DNA of 64,000 bases from contig NZ_JAGHFX010000004.1 in NCBI RefSeq assembly GCF_017888565.1, positions 79,621-143,620 on the forward strand, read 5' to 3'. The translations under genes were made by a program, and so were the position numbers. This document shows, piece by piece, positions 27,765-37,044 of the stretch (its first letter is position 1; each line of letters opens with the position of its first letter). Origin of the DNA: Clostridium sp. (GTDB lineage: Bacteria > Bacillota > Clostridia > Clostridiales > Clostridiaceae). Under the pieces are notes generated by a model that saw only the letters and a list, made by a program, of their open reading frames with translations, did no database searches and was not told the DNA's origin.

Positions 27765-28301
27765 TTAACTCACCTTCTTCCTTAAAAAGACAGCTCCATA
27801 TATAGCTGATGCTATTATTACCATAATCGGATGAATATCAAAGAATGTCAATGCTATAAGTGCTACTATAATAGTTGCTACAGTTCTTGTATTCTTTTGT
27901 AACCCCTTGCTTAAGCTTATTGCTCCTACTAATACTAACATTGGAACTGCTGCAGTTATTCCCTTAAATGCTGCATTAACATAATAATTATTTCTAAATT
28001 GCATAAAGAAGGCTGCAATTATTATAATTATAAAAAACGACGGTAATATAACTGCTAATAAAGCCATTACTGCTCCTATTAATCCTCCAATTTTATATCC
28101 CAAGAATATTGAACAGTTAATTGCTAATGCCCCTGGAAGACTTTGTGATACAACTAATACATCCATAAATTCTTCTTTCTCAATCCATTTTTTATTTTTA
28201 ACAACTTCCTCTTCTATTAATGGGATCATCGCATATCCTCCACCAAAGGTAAAAGCTCCTATCTTTAAAAATGAAATGAACATTTCTATAACTTTCTTCA
28301 T
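27765..28301 (-). CDS. Chromate transporter family protein, first half
   Basis: 178-aa CHR-family half transporter paired with the next gene; the two probably form a heterodimer with opposite topologies. It carries TFGGGYAMIPLIEEEVVKNKKW near residue 18 and SQSLPGALAINCSIFLGYKIGG near residue 53, then four hydrophobic segments. GAGGTGGTGAAGAG precedes the ATG. It is the first gene of a compact four-gene run (two transporter halves, TPR protein, iadA). The substrate is unknown. Confidence 0.85.
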   Translation of the reverse strand: MKKVIEMFISFLKIGAFTFGGGYAMIPLIEEEVVKNKKWIEKEEFMDVLVVSQSLPGALAINCSIFLGYKIGGLIGAVMALLAVILPSFFIIIIIAAFFMQFRNNYYVNAAFKGITAAVPMLVLVGAISLSKGLQKNTRTVATIIVALIALTFFDIHPIMVIIASAIYGAVFLRKKVS

Positions 28302-28396
28302 CTCTTCACCACCTCGATTATTTTTATTATACTTTATATTATACCTTTATTGATTATATAAATCATTTATTAAAATAGATATATTTCTCCAAAATA

Positions 28397-28425
28397 AAAA
28401 GTCGCATTAATAGTATGCGACTTTT
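28397..28425 (-). terminator. Intrinsic terminator after ptsI
   Basis: Stem AAAAGTCGCAT with ATGCGACTTTT around a 7-nt loop, with a T-run on the minus strand, 12 nt after the stop. Confidence 0.85.
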
Positions 28426-28436
28426 CTTTATTTTAA

Positions 28437-30056
28437 TTATTCTTGTTCTAATATTATTTTCTTAGCTGTTAATATTGATGTAGCACTCATTGAGAATTCA
28501 TCTAAACCATATTCAACTAATGTTGGAATTGCAGCTTCATCTCCTGCCATTTCTCCACACATTCCAACCCATTTACCATGCTTATGAGCTCCATCTATAG
28601 TCATCTTTATTAATCTTAATACAGCTGGGTGCATTGGATTATAAAGGTATGATACTTTTTCACTCATTCTATCAGCAGCTAAAGTGTATTGGATCAAGTC
28701 GTTTGTTCCTATTGAGAAGAAATCTACATGCTTAGCTAATTCATCTGCATATACAGCAGCTGCAGGGATTTCAACCATTATACCCCATTGAATTTTTTCT
28801 GAGTATTCTATTCCTTCAGCCTTTAATTCAGCTTTACATTCTTCTACAAATTCCTTTGCAGCTTGGAATTCTTCTAAGCCTGAAATCATAGGGAACATTA
28901 CTGCAAGATTTCCATAAACAGAAGCTCTAAGTAAAGCTCTGATTTGAACCTTGAATATATCTTTTCTATCTAAACATAATCTTATAGCTCTGTATCCTAA
29001 GAATGGATTCATTTCTTGTGGTAATGGTAAGTATGGAAGTGTTTTATCTCCACCGATATCTAGTGTTCTTATAACAACTTGTTTTCCATCCATTACTTCA
29101 AGAACTTTTTTATAAGATTCGAATTGTTCTTCTTCTGTTGGAGCTGAATCTCTATCCATATATAAGAACTCAGTTCTGAATAATCCAACACCATCTCCAC
29201 CATTTGCAACTACTGCTTCAGCATCTGCTGGTGAACCTATGTTTCCACAAACTTCAACTCTTCTTCCTGATTTAGTAACTGTTTTTACAGTTATTAATTT
29301 CTTTAATTCTTCTTGTTCTGCTAAGAATTTTTCTCTCTTAGCTGTGTATTCATCTATAACTGATTGCTCAGGGTTTATTATACATATTCCTTCAATACCA
29401 TCAACTATAACAGTATCTCCATTTTTAACTGATGTAGTTATATCTTTTAAACCTACTATTGCTGGTATTTCTAAAGTTCTAGCCATAATAGCAGAGTGAG
29501 AAGTTCTTCCTCCGATATTAGTTAAGAAACCAACAACTTTACTTCTATCTAATTGTGCTGTATCTGATGGAGTTAAATCGTGAGCTACAACTATAGTGTT
29601 TGCTTCAGTTATAGCAAATGCATCTCCACCTTTTCCCGCTAAGTTTGAAATTATTCTCTTAGAAACGTCTTTTATGTCAGCAGCTCTTTCTTTCATGTAC
29701 TCGTCTTCCATAGAATCAAAAATCATTACAAATGTATTTGTAACACTTTCAACTGCTTTCATTGCATTTACGCTATTTGATTCTATTTCTAATAACATTC
29801 CACCAGTAAATTCTGGATCATCTAATAGAGTTAGGTGAGCTTCGAAAACTTGAGCTTCATGTTCTCCTATTTCTGCTAAAGCTTTATCTCTAATAGCAGT
29901 TAATTGAACTTTTGCTTGCTCTAAAGCCTTTTGTAGAACTTCTTTTTCTGCCTCTACATTAGAAACTTTCGCATCTGTTATTACTATTTCTTCGTGTTCT
30001 TGTAAAAATACTTTTCCTATTGCATAACCTTTAGACGCAGCTATACCTTTTTTCAT
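28437..30056 (-). CDS. ptsI: PTS enzyme I (phosphoenolpyruvate-protein phosphotransferase)
   Basis: Cytoplasmic enzyme that takes phosphate from PEP and passes it to HPr to drive all PTS sugar uptake. 539 aa, slightly shorter than the usual 570. The N-terminal HPr-binding domain covers residues 1-125. The phospho-His loop GGRTSHSAIMARTLEIPAIVG (His about residue 187) and the C-terminal PEP-binding barrel, with GVGLFRTEFLYMDRD, GIMVEIPAAAV and the active-site Cys in GMCGEMAGD, are all present. AAGGAGG precedes the ATG. No ptsH is adjacent. An extended -10 element (TGTTATAAT) lies about 95 nt upstream. Confidence 0.96.
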   Translation of the reverse strand: MKKGIAASKGYAIGKVFLQEHEEIVITDAKVSNVEAEKEVLQKALEQAKVQLTAIRDKALAEIGEHEAQVFEAHLTLLDDPEFTGGMLLEIESNSVNAMKAVESVTNTFVMIFDSMEDEYMKERAADIKDVSKRIISNLAGKGGDAFAITEANTIVVAHDLTPSDTAQLDRSKVVGFLTNIGGRTSHSAIMARTLEIPAIVGLKDITTSVKNGDTVIVDGIEGICIINPEQSVIDEYTAKREKFLAEQEELKKLITVKTVTKSGRRVEVCGNIGSPADAEAVVANGGDGVGLFRTEFLYMDRDSAPTEEEQFESYKKVLEVMDGKQVVIRTLDIGGDKTLPYLPLPQEMNPFLGYRAIRLCLDRKDIFKVQIRALLRASVYGNLAVMFPMISGLEEFQAAKEFVEECKAELKAEGIEYSEKIQWGIMVEIPAAAVYADELAKHVDFFSIGTNDLIQYTLAADRMSEKVSYLYNPMHPAVLRLIKMTIDGAHKHGKWVGMCGEMAGDEAAIPTLVEYGLDEFSMSATSILTAKKIILEQE

Positions 30057-30440
30057 TTCCGAGATTCCTCCTTAATAATAGCTATAAATTCAAATTATAT
30101 ATGAAATTTATAGAAAGTACTAATCTGTTTTATAAATTACAACTACATGTATTATAACATATTTTTCACCTATGTTAATACGAATACACATAATTTTTAT
30201 TATTTTCTATCATTAATTTCATTTTTTTATTTATTTTATTTACATATTTTCTGTATAAGCAAAATTATTCTAAAAAATTTTACATTTTTTTCAATACAAT
30301 ATGTTTTTTCATCCTTTTTTCAGTATGTTTATTGATTTTATTATAGTATTATAGCTAAAAGATTTTGAAAAAAGGCTGCTTTAAACAGCCCTTTATTATA
30401 AACTATAATTCGACAATCTTTCCTCATATTTTATTATTGC
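30057..30440. other. Intergenic region upstream of ptsI
   Basis: Contains an extended -10 promoter for ptsI, TGTTATAAT at 30159-30151 on the minus strand, and the nrdB terminator (30368-30393). The rest is AT-rich, with no gene or repeat seen. Confidence 0.5.
30368..30393 (-). terminator. Intrinsic terminator of nrdA-nrdB
   Basis: Minus-strand AAGGGCTG and CAGCC form a GC-rich stem followed by TTTTTT, about 48 nt past the nrdB stop. Confidence 0.75.
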
Positions 30441-31475
30441 CTACAAATCATCTATAAGTGCTCCTGCCTTAGCATAAGCGGTTGATTTTGCTTCAAAGAA
30501 GTCTGTCTTTACTGAATTAGCATCTGCTAATGTATCTACCCACGCTGCTGGATTATTATAATAACCTTCGTAAATTTCATCTAAGCCTATGGCCTTCATT
30601 CTTAAATTTCCTAGATACTTTATATAATCATTAATTAAATTTTTATTTATTCCTTGAATATTATCACCAATAACATAATTTCCCCAAAAAATTTCATGTT
30701 CAACTGCAATTTTCATCATTTCTTTTAGCTGACTTTTTAATTCTGCTGTAAATATTTCAGGTTGCTCTAACTGTAATTCTTTTAATATATTTCTAAATAA
30801 CCAAAGATGAGTATTTTCATCTCTATTGATATATCTTATTTCTTGTGCTGAACCAGGCATTTTACCATTTCTCTCTAGATTATAGAAAAACATAAATCCT
30901 GAATAAAAATATATTCCTTCTAATATATAGTTTGCCATTATAGTTTTAATAAGATTTTCTTGAGTTGGAGATTCTAAGAAGTTATTATACAATTCTCCTA
31001 TAAATTTATTTCTTTCTAATAATCTTTTATCATCTTTCCATTGATATAATATTTCATTTCTCTTTTCTGGAGAGCATATTGTATCTAACATATAACTATA
31101 ACTTTGTGAATGTACTGCTTCTTGAAAAGCTTGTATTGTTAGGCATAAATTAACTTCACTTGCTGTAATGTAATTATTAATATTAGATAAATTTGCAGTT
31201 TGTATTGAGTCTAAGAATATTAAGAAAGAAAGTATTTTATCATAAGCTGTTCTTTCATCATTTGTTAACTTATTATAATCTTTTAAATCTTGAGCAAGAT
31301 TTATTTCTTCTGGAATCCAGAAGTTATTCATCGCTTGCCTATACCAATCTGAAACCCAAGTATATTTCATATTATTGAAATCATTTAAGTTAGTCGTATT
31401 TCCATTTATCATTCTCTTTTTAGATGTTTCTGTGTCACCAAACTCATTAAAAAGAGGCTTTTTGTTTATAAACAT
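30441..31475 (-). CDS. nrdB: Ribonucleotide reductase class I, radical (beta) subunit
   Basis: Houses the dimetal/tyrosyl radical cofactor for oxygen-dependent reduction of ribonucleotides. 344 aa. Metal ligands follow the family pattern: Asp in FLIFLDSIQ (about residue 90), E-x-x-H in FQEAVHSQSY, whose Tyr is the radical residue (about residue 125), Glu in YILEGIYF, and E-x-x-H in NRDENTHLW. GGAGGG precedes the ATG. It is co-transcribed with nrdA, 37 nt upstream. An aerobic-type enzyme in a probable anaerobe suggests DNA synthesis or repair under micro-oxic exposure; class III genes are expected elsewhere. Confidence 0.93.
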   Translation of the reverse strand: MFINKKPLFNEFGDTETSKKRMINGNTTNLNDFNNMKYTWVSDWYRQAMNNFWIPEEINLAQDLKDYNKLTNDERTAYDKILSFLIFLDSIQTANLSNINNYITASEVNLCLTIQAFQEAVHSQSYSYMLDTICSPEKRNEILYQWKDDKRLLERNKFIGELYNNFLESPTQENLIKTIMANYILEGIYFYSGFMFFYNLERNGKMPGSAQEIRYINRDENTHLWLFRNILKELQLEQPEIFTAELKSQLKEMMKIAVEHEIFWGNYVIGDNIQGINKNLINDYIKYLGNLRMKAIGLDEIYEGYYNNPAAWVDTLADANSVKTDFFEAKSTAYAKAGALIDDL

Positions 31476-31512
31476 TTATTACCCTCCAAGACCTTATTAG
31501 TATTATTCGAAC

Positions 31513-33744
31513 TTATGCTGAACAACTTTCACAATCACTTACAGTTAGTGATTTTGAACGAACATAGTATATTGATTTAACTCCAGCTTTGCAAGCTTCT
31601 ATATATAGATTCATAATTTGTCTCATAGTATAATTAGTTGTTATATATAAATTAAATGATTGCCCTTGATCTATATGTCTTTGTCTAACCCCATTTATTT
31701 GCACACACCATTTTTGATCTATGTTATATGCAGAATTATAATACCAATAGTTATCTTCATTTAAGTTTGGTGCAGTTTTTGGTATTATACTTCCCTTCTT
31801 CTCTTCAAGCCAAAATCTAGCCATTACTGGATCTACTCCTTCTGAAGTCCCTGCTATAGTTGCTGTTGAACCATTGGGAGCTACAGCCATCAGATATCCA
31901 TTTCTCATTCCATGAGCATTTACTTCTTCCCTTAATTCATTCCACTTTTCTGATCTATATCCTCTAATATTAAAATAATTTCCATTATCCCAATCTGACC
32001 CTTCAAAACATGAATACCTTCCCTTTTCTTTTGAAATATTCATACTTGCTTTTATTGCATGATAGTTAATTCTTTCATAAACATCATCTGCAAATTCTTT
32101 ATGTCTATCTTCTGTCCAATGAATTAAATTATTTGCAAGCATATGATGATATCCACTTGTTCCTAGTCCTATAGCTCTATATTTTTTATTAGTAACTTCT
32201 GCAAATGGCACTGAATAGTAGTTTAAATCTATTACGTTATCCATAGCCCTTATTTGAGTTTCTACAACATATCCAAGTTCTTCATCATTTTTAACATCAA
32301 CATTTCCCAAGACTACTGATGATAAATTACATACTACAAAATCACCTGATTTTATTTTTTCAACTATTATAGTATCTCCATTTTCATCTTTTATTTCTGA
32401 TTGCTGTATATCCATTGGGCTCATGTTTTGCATAATTTCTGTACAAAGGTTTGATGAGTAAATCATTCCTTTATGCTTATTTGGATTCATCTTATTTACT
32501 GTATCTCTATAAAAAGCAAATGGAGTTCCAGTTTCGGCAGCGCTCTTTATTATTAATCTAACAATTTCTTTTACCGACATAACTCTTTTACTTATGTTAT
32601 CATCTTCAACACATTCGTAATATTTCTTCTCCCACTCTTCTCCATAGAAATCTTCTAATGAATATCCCTTTGCTAATCTAATTTCATGAGGACACATCAT
32701 GTACCAATTTGCATCTATATCTGTTTCTGCAAGCTTCCAAAATAAATCTGGATAACAAAGCCCTGGAAAGACATCATGTGCCTTCTTTCTATCATCGCCA
32801 TTATTAGTTTTTAACTGTAAGAATTCAGGTAAGTCTTTATGCCAAGCATCTAACCATATGGCTACTGATCCATTTCTTACTCCTAGCTGATCTACTGCTA
32901 TTGCTGTATCATTAAATAATTTCACCCATGGTATTACACCACCAGAAGCTCCCTTGAATCCTCTTATAGGTGATTCTAAAGCTCTAACTTTACCGATATA
33001 TATTCCCATTCCGCCACCAAACTTTGAAACTTCTGCAAAGTTATCAAGTGACTTATATATACCCTTTAAACTATCCTGTACTGTATCTATAAAGCATGAG
33101 CTTAATTGATAAAATGGCTTTCTAGCATTAGACATTGTTGGTGTTGCCATTGTTGCCTTAAGAGAACTCAATACATCGTAAAATCTCTTTGCCCATAATA
33201 CTCTTACTTCTTTTTTTTCTGGAATAGCTAAATGCATTGCTATTCCCATAAACATTTGTTGTGGAAGCTCTAATGTACTTCTATCAAAATCCTGAATTAA
33301 ATATCTTTTTGCTAAAAGATTTATTCCACTATAAGTAAATAAAAAATCTCTTTCTGGTTTGATTTCATTTTCTAGCTCTAATATTTCATCTCTTGTATAA
33401 TTTTCTAATATGTATTTACCATAAAGCCCTTTTTCAGTTAATTGATTTATAAATACATATAAATCTCCATATATATCTTCATCATTAGTAAGTCCTCTGT
33501 TTTTTCTTATCTTATCATAAAGTTTAAATACATAAAGTCTTGCTGCTGCATTTTGCCATTTTGGCTCTATATCTGATGTAAGCTCTAAAGCTACTTGTAT
33601 TATTGAATCTCTTATTTCCTCATCTTCCATATTAGGTCTAACTATATGATTTAATGCTTCTAAAAGCCTTTCTTCTGTATAAATCCCCTGACCATTATCT
33701 ATCCCATCTAAAGCTAATCTACAAATATTAAGTAAATGTGTCAT
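31513..33744 (-). CDS. nrdA: Ribonucleotide reductase class I, catalytic (alpha) subunit
   Basis: Reduces ribonucleoside diphosphates with NrdB. 743 aa. Redox cysteines are in QLSSCFIDTVQDS (about residue 217) and FVVCNLSSVV. The thiyl-radical Cys and partners are in SSNLCTEIM. The Tyr-Tyr radical relay is SIYYVRSK and the C-terminal shuttle pair is DCESCSA. The start at 33744 is supported by GGGGAAG. The N-terminus lacks the beta-hairpin of a normal ATP-cone (no KRDG-type strand). Only helices resembling the distal half of the cone remain, so overall dATP inhibition may be lost. Two NrdR-like boxes lie in its promoter. Confidence 0.93.
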   Translation of the reverse strand: MTHLLNICRLALDGIDNGQGIYTEERLLEALNHIVRPNMEDEEIRDSIIQVALELTSDIEPKWQNAAARLYVFKLYDKIRKNRGLTNDEDIYGDLYVFINQLTEKGLYGKYILENYTRDEILELENEIKPERDFLFTYSGINLLAKRYLIQDFDRSTLELPQQMFMGIAMHLAIPEKKEVRVLWAKRFYDVLSSLKATMATPTMSNARKPFYQLSSCFIDTVQDSLKGIYKSLDNFAEVSKFGGGMGIYIGKVRALESPIRGFKGASGGVIPWVKLFNDTAIAVDQLGVRNGSVAIWLDAWHKDLPEFLQLKTNNGDDRKKAHDVFPGLCYPDLFWKLAETDIDANWYMMCPHEIRLAKGYSLEDFYGEEWEKKYYECVEDDNISKRVMSVKEIVRLIIKSAAETGTPFAFYRDTVNKMNPNKHKGMIYSSNLCTEIMQNMSPMDIQQSEIKDENGDTIIVEKIKSGDFVVCNLSSVVLGNVDVKNDEELGYVVETQIRAMDNVIDLNYYSVPFAEVTNKKYRAIGLGTSGYHHMLANNLIHWTEDRHKEFADDVYERINYHAIKASMNISKEKGRYSCFEGSDWDNGNYFNIRGYRSEKWNELREEVNAHGMRNGYLMAVAPNGSTATIAGTSEGVDPVMARFWLEEKKGSIIPKTAPNLNEDNYWYYNSAYNIDQKWCVQINGVRQRHIDQGQSFNLYITTNYTMRQIMNLYIEACKAGVKSIYYVRSKSLTVSDCESCSA

Positions 33745-33758
33745 ACTCTTCCCCTTCC

Positions 33759-33843
33759 ACTACATATAGTATGTAATATTCTTTCTCTTTCCATGAATAT
33801 ACAATATATAGTTCATTATAATTTTTATTTTTTCCTTTGTAAA
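33759..33843 (-). promoter_or_regulatory. nrdA promoter with two NrdR-like boxes
   Basis: Minus strand TTTACA (33843-33838), 17-nt spacer, TATAAT (33820-33815). Just downstream are ACAATATATAGTT at 33801-33813 and CACTACATATAGTATG at 33758-33773 (plus-strand reading), both close to the NrdR palindrome. Their centres are 42 bp apart, about four helical turns. Confidence 0.65.
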
Positions 33844-33869
33844 ATTTAATAATCTAATGCTAAACAAGA

Positions 33870-33904
33870 AAAAATGGAGATATTCATTTAATATCTCCTT
33901 TTTT
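33870..33904 (-). terminator. Intrinsic terminator after the ArsC/Spx gene
   Basis: GGAGATATT (33876-33884) pairs with AATATCTCC (33890-33898), flanked by A and T runs; ATTTTTTC follows on the minus strand. Confidence 0.85.
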
Positions 33905-33969
33905 CACCTTTAATAATAGTTTTCACAAATAATTTTTATTTTTTAAAATTAAAAGTTAAATAATACTAA

Positions 33970-34326
33970 TTACTTTAACTTCTCTATCCAATCAGCTTCC
34001 TTAAATCCAACTAAGACAGTATTGTCCTTTATTACTATTGGTCTCTTTACCAGCATTCCATTAGATGCTAATATATCTAAAAGTTCATCTTCTGGTAATA
34101 CTTTAACCTTATCTTTTAATTGCATTTCTCTATACAATACACCTGATGTATTGAAGAATTTATTAATTGATAAACCACTTTTAGCTATCCATTCTTTAAG
34201 TTCTTCTTTTGTTGGATTTTCATCAGCTATATGTCTATCTATAAATTCTATATTATTTTCTGTTAAAAACTTCTTTGCTTTTCTACATGTAGTACACTTT
34301 GGATATTCAATAAATAAAACTGACAT
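33970..34326 (-). CDS. ArsC/Spx family thioredoxin-fold protein
   Basis: 118-aa protein of the arsenate reductase/Spx/YffB family. The thioredoxin-like fold starts MSVLFIEYPKCTTCRKAKKFL with a CxxC pair at about residues 11-14. Later come the typical helix DENPTKEELKEWIAKSG, GVLYREM, and GMLVKRPIVIKDNTVLVGFKE with the cis-proline segment. Arsenate reductase, Spx-like transcription factor and redox adaptor are all possible. The absence of arsenic genes nearby and the CxxC at the N-terminus fit a YffB/Spx-like role as well as ArsC. It stands alone, with a terminator after it. Confidence 0.85.
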   Translation of the reverse strand: MSVLFIEYPKCTTCRKAKKFLTENNIEFIDRHIADENPTKEELKEWIAKSGLSINKFFNTSGVLYREMQLKDKVKVLPEDELLDILASNGMLVKRPIVIKDNTVLVGFKEADWIEKLK

Positions 34327-34341
34327 ATTATCACTCCTATA

Positions 34342-34400
34342 TTTAATTATTATTATTATTTAATTATTATTATTTAATTATTATTATTTAATTATTATTA
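34342..34400. repeat. 14-bp tandem repeat, four units
   Basis: Unit TTTAATTATTATTA occurs four times head to tail; the first copy is lengthened by one TTA (17 bp), the next three are exact (34359, 34373, 34387). It fills the gap between the histidine kinase stop and the ArsC/Spx start. Likely to vary in copy number between strains. Confidence 0.9.
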
Positions 34401-34407
34401 TAACATA

Positions 34408-36195
34408 TTATTTCTTAGGTATGATTAAATAAATTTTAAACATGTCACCTTCTACTTCTATTTTTATACTTCCATTATGAAGCTCTACTATACTTTTTGT
34501 AATGGCAAGTCCCATACCAGAACCTTCTACAGATGAATTTCTTGATTTATCAGCTCTTGCAAACCTCTCAAATATATCTTGAGTATTAAAGTCCATTTCG
34601 TAATTAGATATATTTTTAAAAGATACTTCTACAGAGTTTTCTTTAGACGTTATATCTATATAAACTCTAGTATTATTAAGTGAATATTTTAAGGCGTTTA
34701 CAATTATATTTTCAAATACCCTAGACATTAGCTTTCCATCTAAATCAACAAATATTTCTTCTTCATTTGAGCTTACCTTAAATTCCATATTTTTTTCTTC
34801 ATATAAATTTGAATATTCCCCTACTCCTTGATAAACTAAAGAAACTATATCTATTTCATGTTTTTCTATAGTCATTTTACCACTGTTTAATTTTGAAACC
34901 TCGAACAAATCTTCTATAAGGGTTTTTAATCTCTTTGAATTTCTATCTAAGATAGTCAAATAGTCCTTTCGTTCCTCTTCTGTTATATTAGAATCATTTA
35001 ATATATTCACATAGTTTATTATTGATGTTAATGGTGTTTTTAAATCATGAGAAACATTGGAAATTAACTCTGTCTTTAATTTTTCATTTCTTATTTTTTC
35101 ATTTAAAGCTATTATATATCCTTCTCTTATTTGATTTATATTTTCTACTAACTCTTTAACTTCTCTTTCACCAATATCACTTAATTTATATTCTAATTCA
35201 CCTGAATTAATTTTCTTTAACCCATCATTAATAACTGAAATATCAAGACTTTTCTTTAAAGAATATAGCACGCATACTAATGGAATTAATACTAAAATTA
35301 AAGTCCCTTTAAATGGATATCTAGTTAAAAATGTTACTAAAACATTTTGGTTTCTTATTCCTGCAATTAAATATAAATACACCAGTATTACTGCAATTGC
35401 TCCACCAAAAGAAAATATTATTTTATTTCGTGTATTTTTGTATTTATACCCATATCTTAAAACATAAACAAGTCTCTTTAAAACTTTAATTTCTAAGTGT
35501 ATATTTTTACTATTAATTATAGAATTTATTATTATCTTTAGTAAAAGTACTATAGCAAAGATTGTTAAGACTATCATTACTTTTGCTGTTATACTATCTG
35601 TCTTTATAAGATATGTATATACACTAGGATCTCTGTAATATATCTCTATATATTTATCTACATTTTGCTTACTTATCTTATCCGTAGTGCTTGTAACATA
35701 ATAATTATATTTATCTTTATTGTCTATTCTAACAGATGAATATCCAAATTCCTTTAAATATGCATTTATACTATCTTCAAGCAAGGCTATAGTATTATCA
35801 TACTTCTCTATCGATTCACGTAACTTTATATCATTTGTAGTAAAGTTACCTGTTTCCTTATTTATCAATACATAAAATAGATCCCCATAAAAATAATTTT
35901 TTTCAGATAAATGATCATTTTCATATTCTATTGGTCTAATATCTTCTAAATTATTTGTATTTGAATACATATAGCTTGATACATCTTTACTTTCATAATA
36001 TATCATTGATTCTATGTATTTTTCTTTGTTTAATAATGCATCAAAAGTTCCTGCTCCTAAATCTGAAAAAATATTATTAAAAGATTGATAATATCCTATA
36101 GTTAATGTAACTAATAATATACATACGGTTAAAATCTCTACTCCCCATACACCTGTTATATAGCTTTTAATCTTCTCTTTCAATTTTATATCCAA
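34408..36195 (-). CDS. Sensor histidine kinase
   Basis: 595-aa membrane kinase paired with the upstream response regulator. Helix 1 is at about residues 16-36. An extracytoplasmic sensor region covers about residues 38-200, and further helices lie at about 203-225, 255-280 and 290-312. A HAMP-like linker leads to the phospho-acceptor helix LISNVSHDLKTPLTSIINYVNIL. The ATPase domain has NALKYS (N-box), FERFARADKSR and GSGMGLAITKSIVELHNG (G-boxes). The annotated TTG start lies inside the response regulator gene and very close to GGGGAG; the next TTG, four codons later, is an alternative. The two genes overlap by 29 nt. The signal is unknown. Confidence 0.92.
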   Translation of the reverse strand: MDIKLKEKIKSYITGVWGVEILTVCILLVTLTIGYYQSFNNIFSDLGAGTFDALLNKEKYIESMIYYESKDVSSYMYSNTNNLEDIRPIEYENDHLSEKNYFYGDLFYVLINKETGNFTTNDIKLRESIEKYDNTIALLEDSINAYLKEFGYSSVRIDNKDKYNYYVTSTTDKISKQNVDKYIEIYYRDPSVYTYLIKTDSITAKVMIVLTIFAIVLLLKIIINSIINSKNIHLEIKVLKRLVYVLRYGYKYKNTRNKIIFSFGGAIAVILVYLYLIAGIRNQNVLVTFLTRYPFKGTLILVLIPLVCVLYSLKKSLDISVINDGLKKINSGELEYKLSDIGEREVKELVENINQIREGYIIALNEKIRNEKLKTELISNVSHDLKTPLTSIINYVNILNDSNITEEERKDYLTILDRNSKRLKTLIEDLFEVSKLNSGKMTIEKHEIDIVSLVYQGVGEYSNLYEEKNMEFKVSSNEEEIFVDLDGKLMSRVFENIIVNALKYSLNNTRVYIDITSKENSVEVSFKNISNYEMDFNTQDIFERFARADKSRNSSVEGSGMGLAITKSIVELHNGSIKIEVEGDMFKIYLIIPKK

Positions 36196-36862
36196 CTCCC
36201 CATACTACCTTTATATATTCAGGGTCTTTTGTATTAATTTCTATCTTTTCTCTTATCCTTCTAATATGAACAGTTACAGTATTTTCACTTCTATAAAATG
36301 GTTCTTCCCATACTTTTTCATATATTTCTTTTATAGAGAAAACTCTTCCTAAATTTGAAGCTAAAAGTTGAAGTATCTTAAATTCTGTTGCCGTAACCTT
36401 TACCTCTTCTCCCCTTAAAAAAATTGTTTTTTCTTTATTATTTATTATCAAGTCCCTTACTTCTATTATGTCTGGACTCTCTCCTTCTAATTCCAAAGGC
36501 TTTTGATATCTTCTTAACTGAGATTTAACTCTAGCAACAAGTTCTAAATGATTAAAAGGTTTAGCTATATAATCATCAGCCCCTACATTTAAACCTAATA
36601 TCTTATCGCTATCTTCTCCTTTGGCTGATAACATTATAATAGGTAAATTCCTTTTCTCCCTAATCTTTAGACATGTTTTTATCCCATCCATTCTTGGCAT
36701 CATTATATCTAAAACTATTAAATGTATTTTTTCTTTATCTAATAGATCCAAAGCCTCTATACCATCTTTAGCTTTAAATACCTTCATACCTTCTCCTCTT
36801 AGATATATATCAATAGCATCTCTAATTTCTTTTTCATCATCAACTACTAAAACATTAAACAT
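36167..36862 (-). CDS. OmpR/PhoB-family response regulator
   Basis: 231 aa, partner of the following histidine kinase. The receiver domain has the acidic pair VVDDEKE (residues 6-10), the phospho-Asp in LIVLDIMMPRMDG (about residue 52), and the lysine in YIAKPFNHLELVARV (about residue 101). The C-terminal winged helix (about residues 130-231) has TATEFKILQLLASNLGRVFS, a recognition region with SENTVTVHIRRIREKI, and the closing wing GVGYKIERED. The stop overlaps the kinase start, so translation is coupled. Target genes are not evident nearby. Confidence 0.94.
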   Translation of the reverse strand: MFNVLVVDDEKEIRDAIDIYLRGEGMKVFKAKDGIEALDLLDKEKIHLIVLDIMMPRMDGIKTCLKIREKRNLPIIMLSAKGEDSDKILGLNVGADDYIAKPFNHLELVARVKSQLRRYQKPLELEGESPDIIEVRDLIINNKEKTIFLRGEEVKVTATEFKILQLLASNLGRVFSIKEIYEKVWEEPFYRSENTVTVHIRRIREKIEINTKDPEYIKVVWGVGYKIERED

Positions 36863-37044
36863 CTTTTCACCCCTCTATCATATCCTATAATTATAATATC
36901 TTATATTATGAAATTTTACTAATTGTAAAAATTACATTTTTATTAAAATAATAAAATATACCTATAAGTTATTATTAACATTCGATAGTATTTAATATAT
37001 AATTTTAGTGTATATTTCTAACAGATAATTTTAAGGAGTTTGAT

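Noticed and set aside
34342..34400. Repeat considered as a CRISPR array
   Set aside because: Units are 14 bp, contiguous, without spacers, and no cas genes are near.
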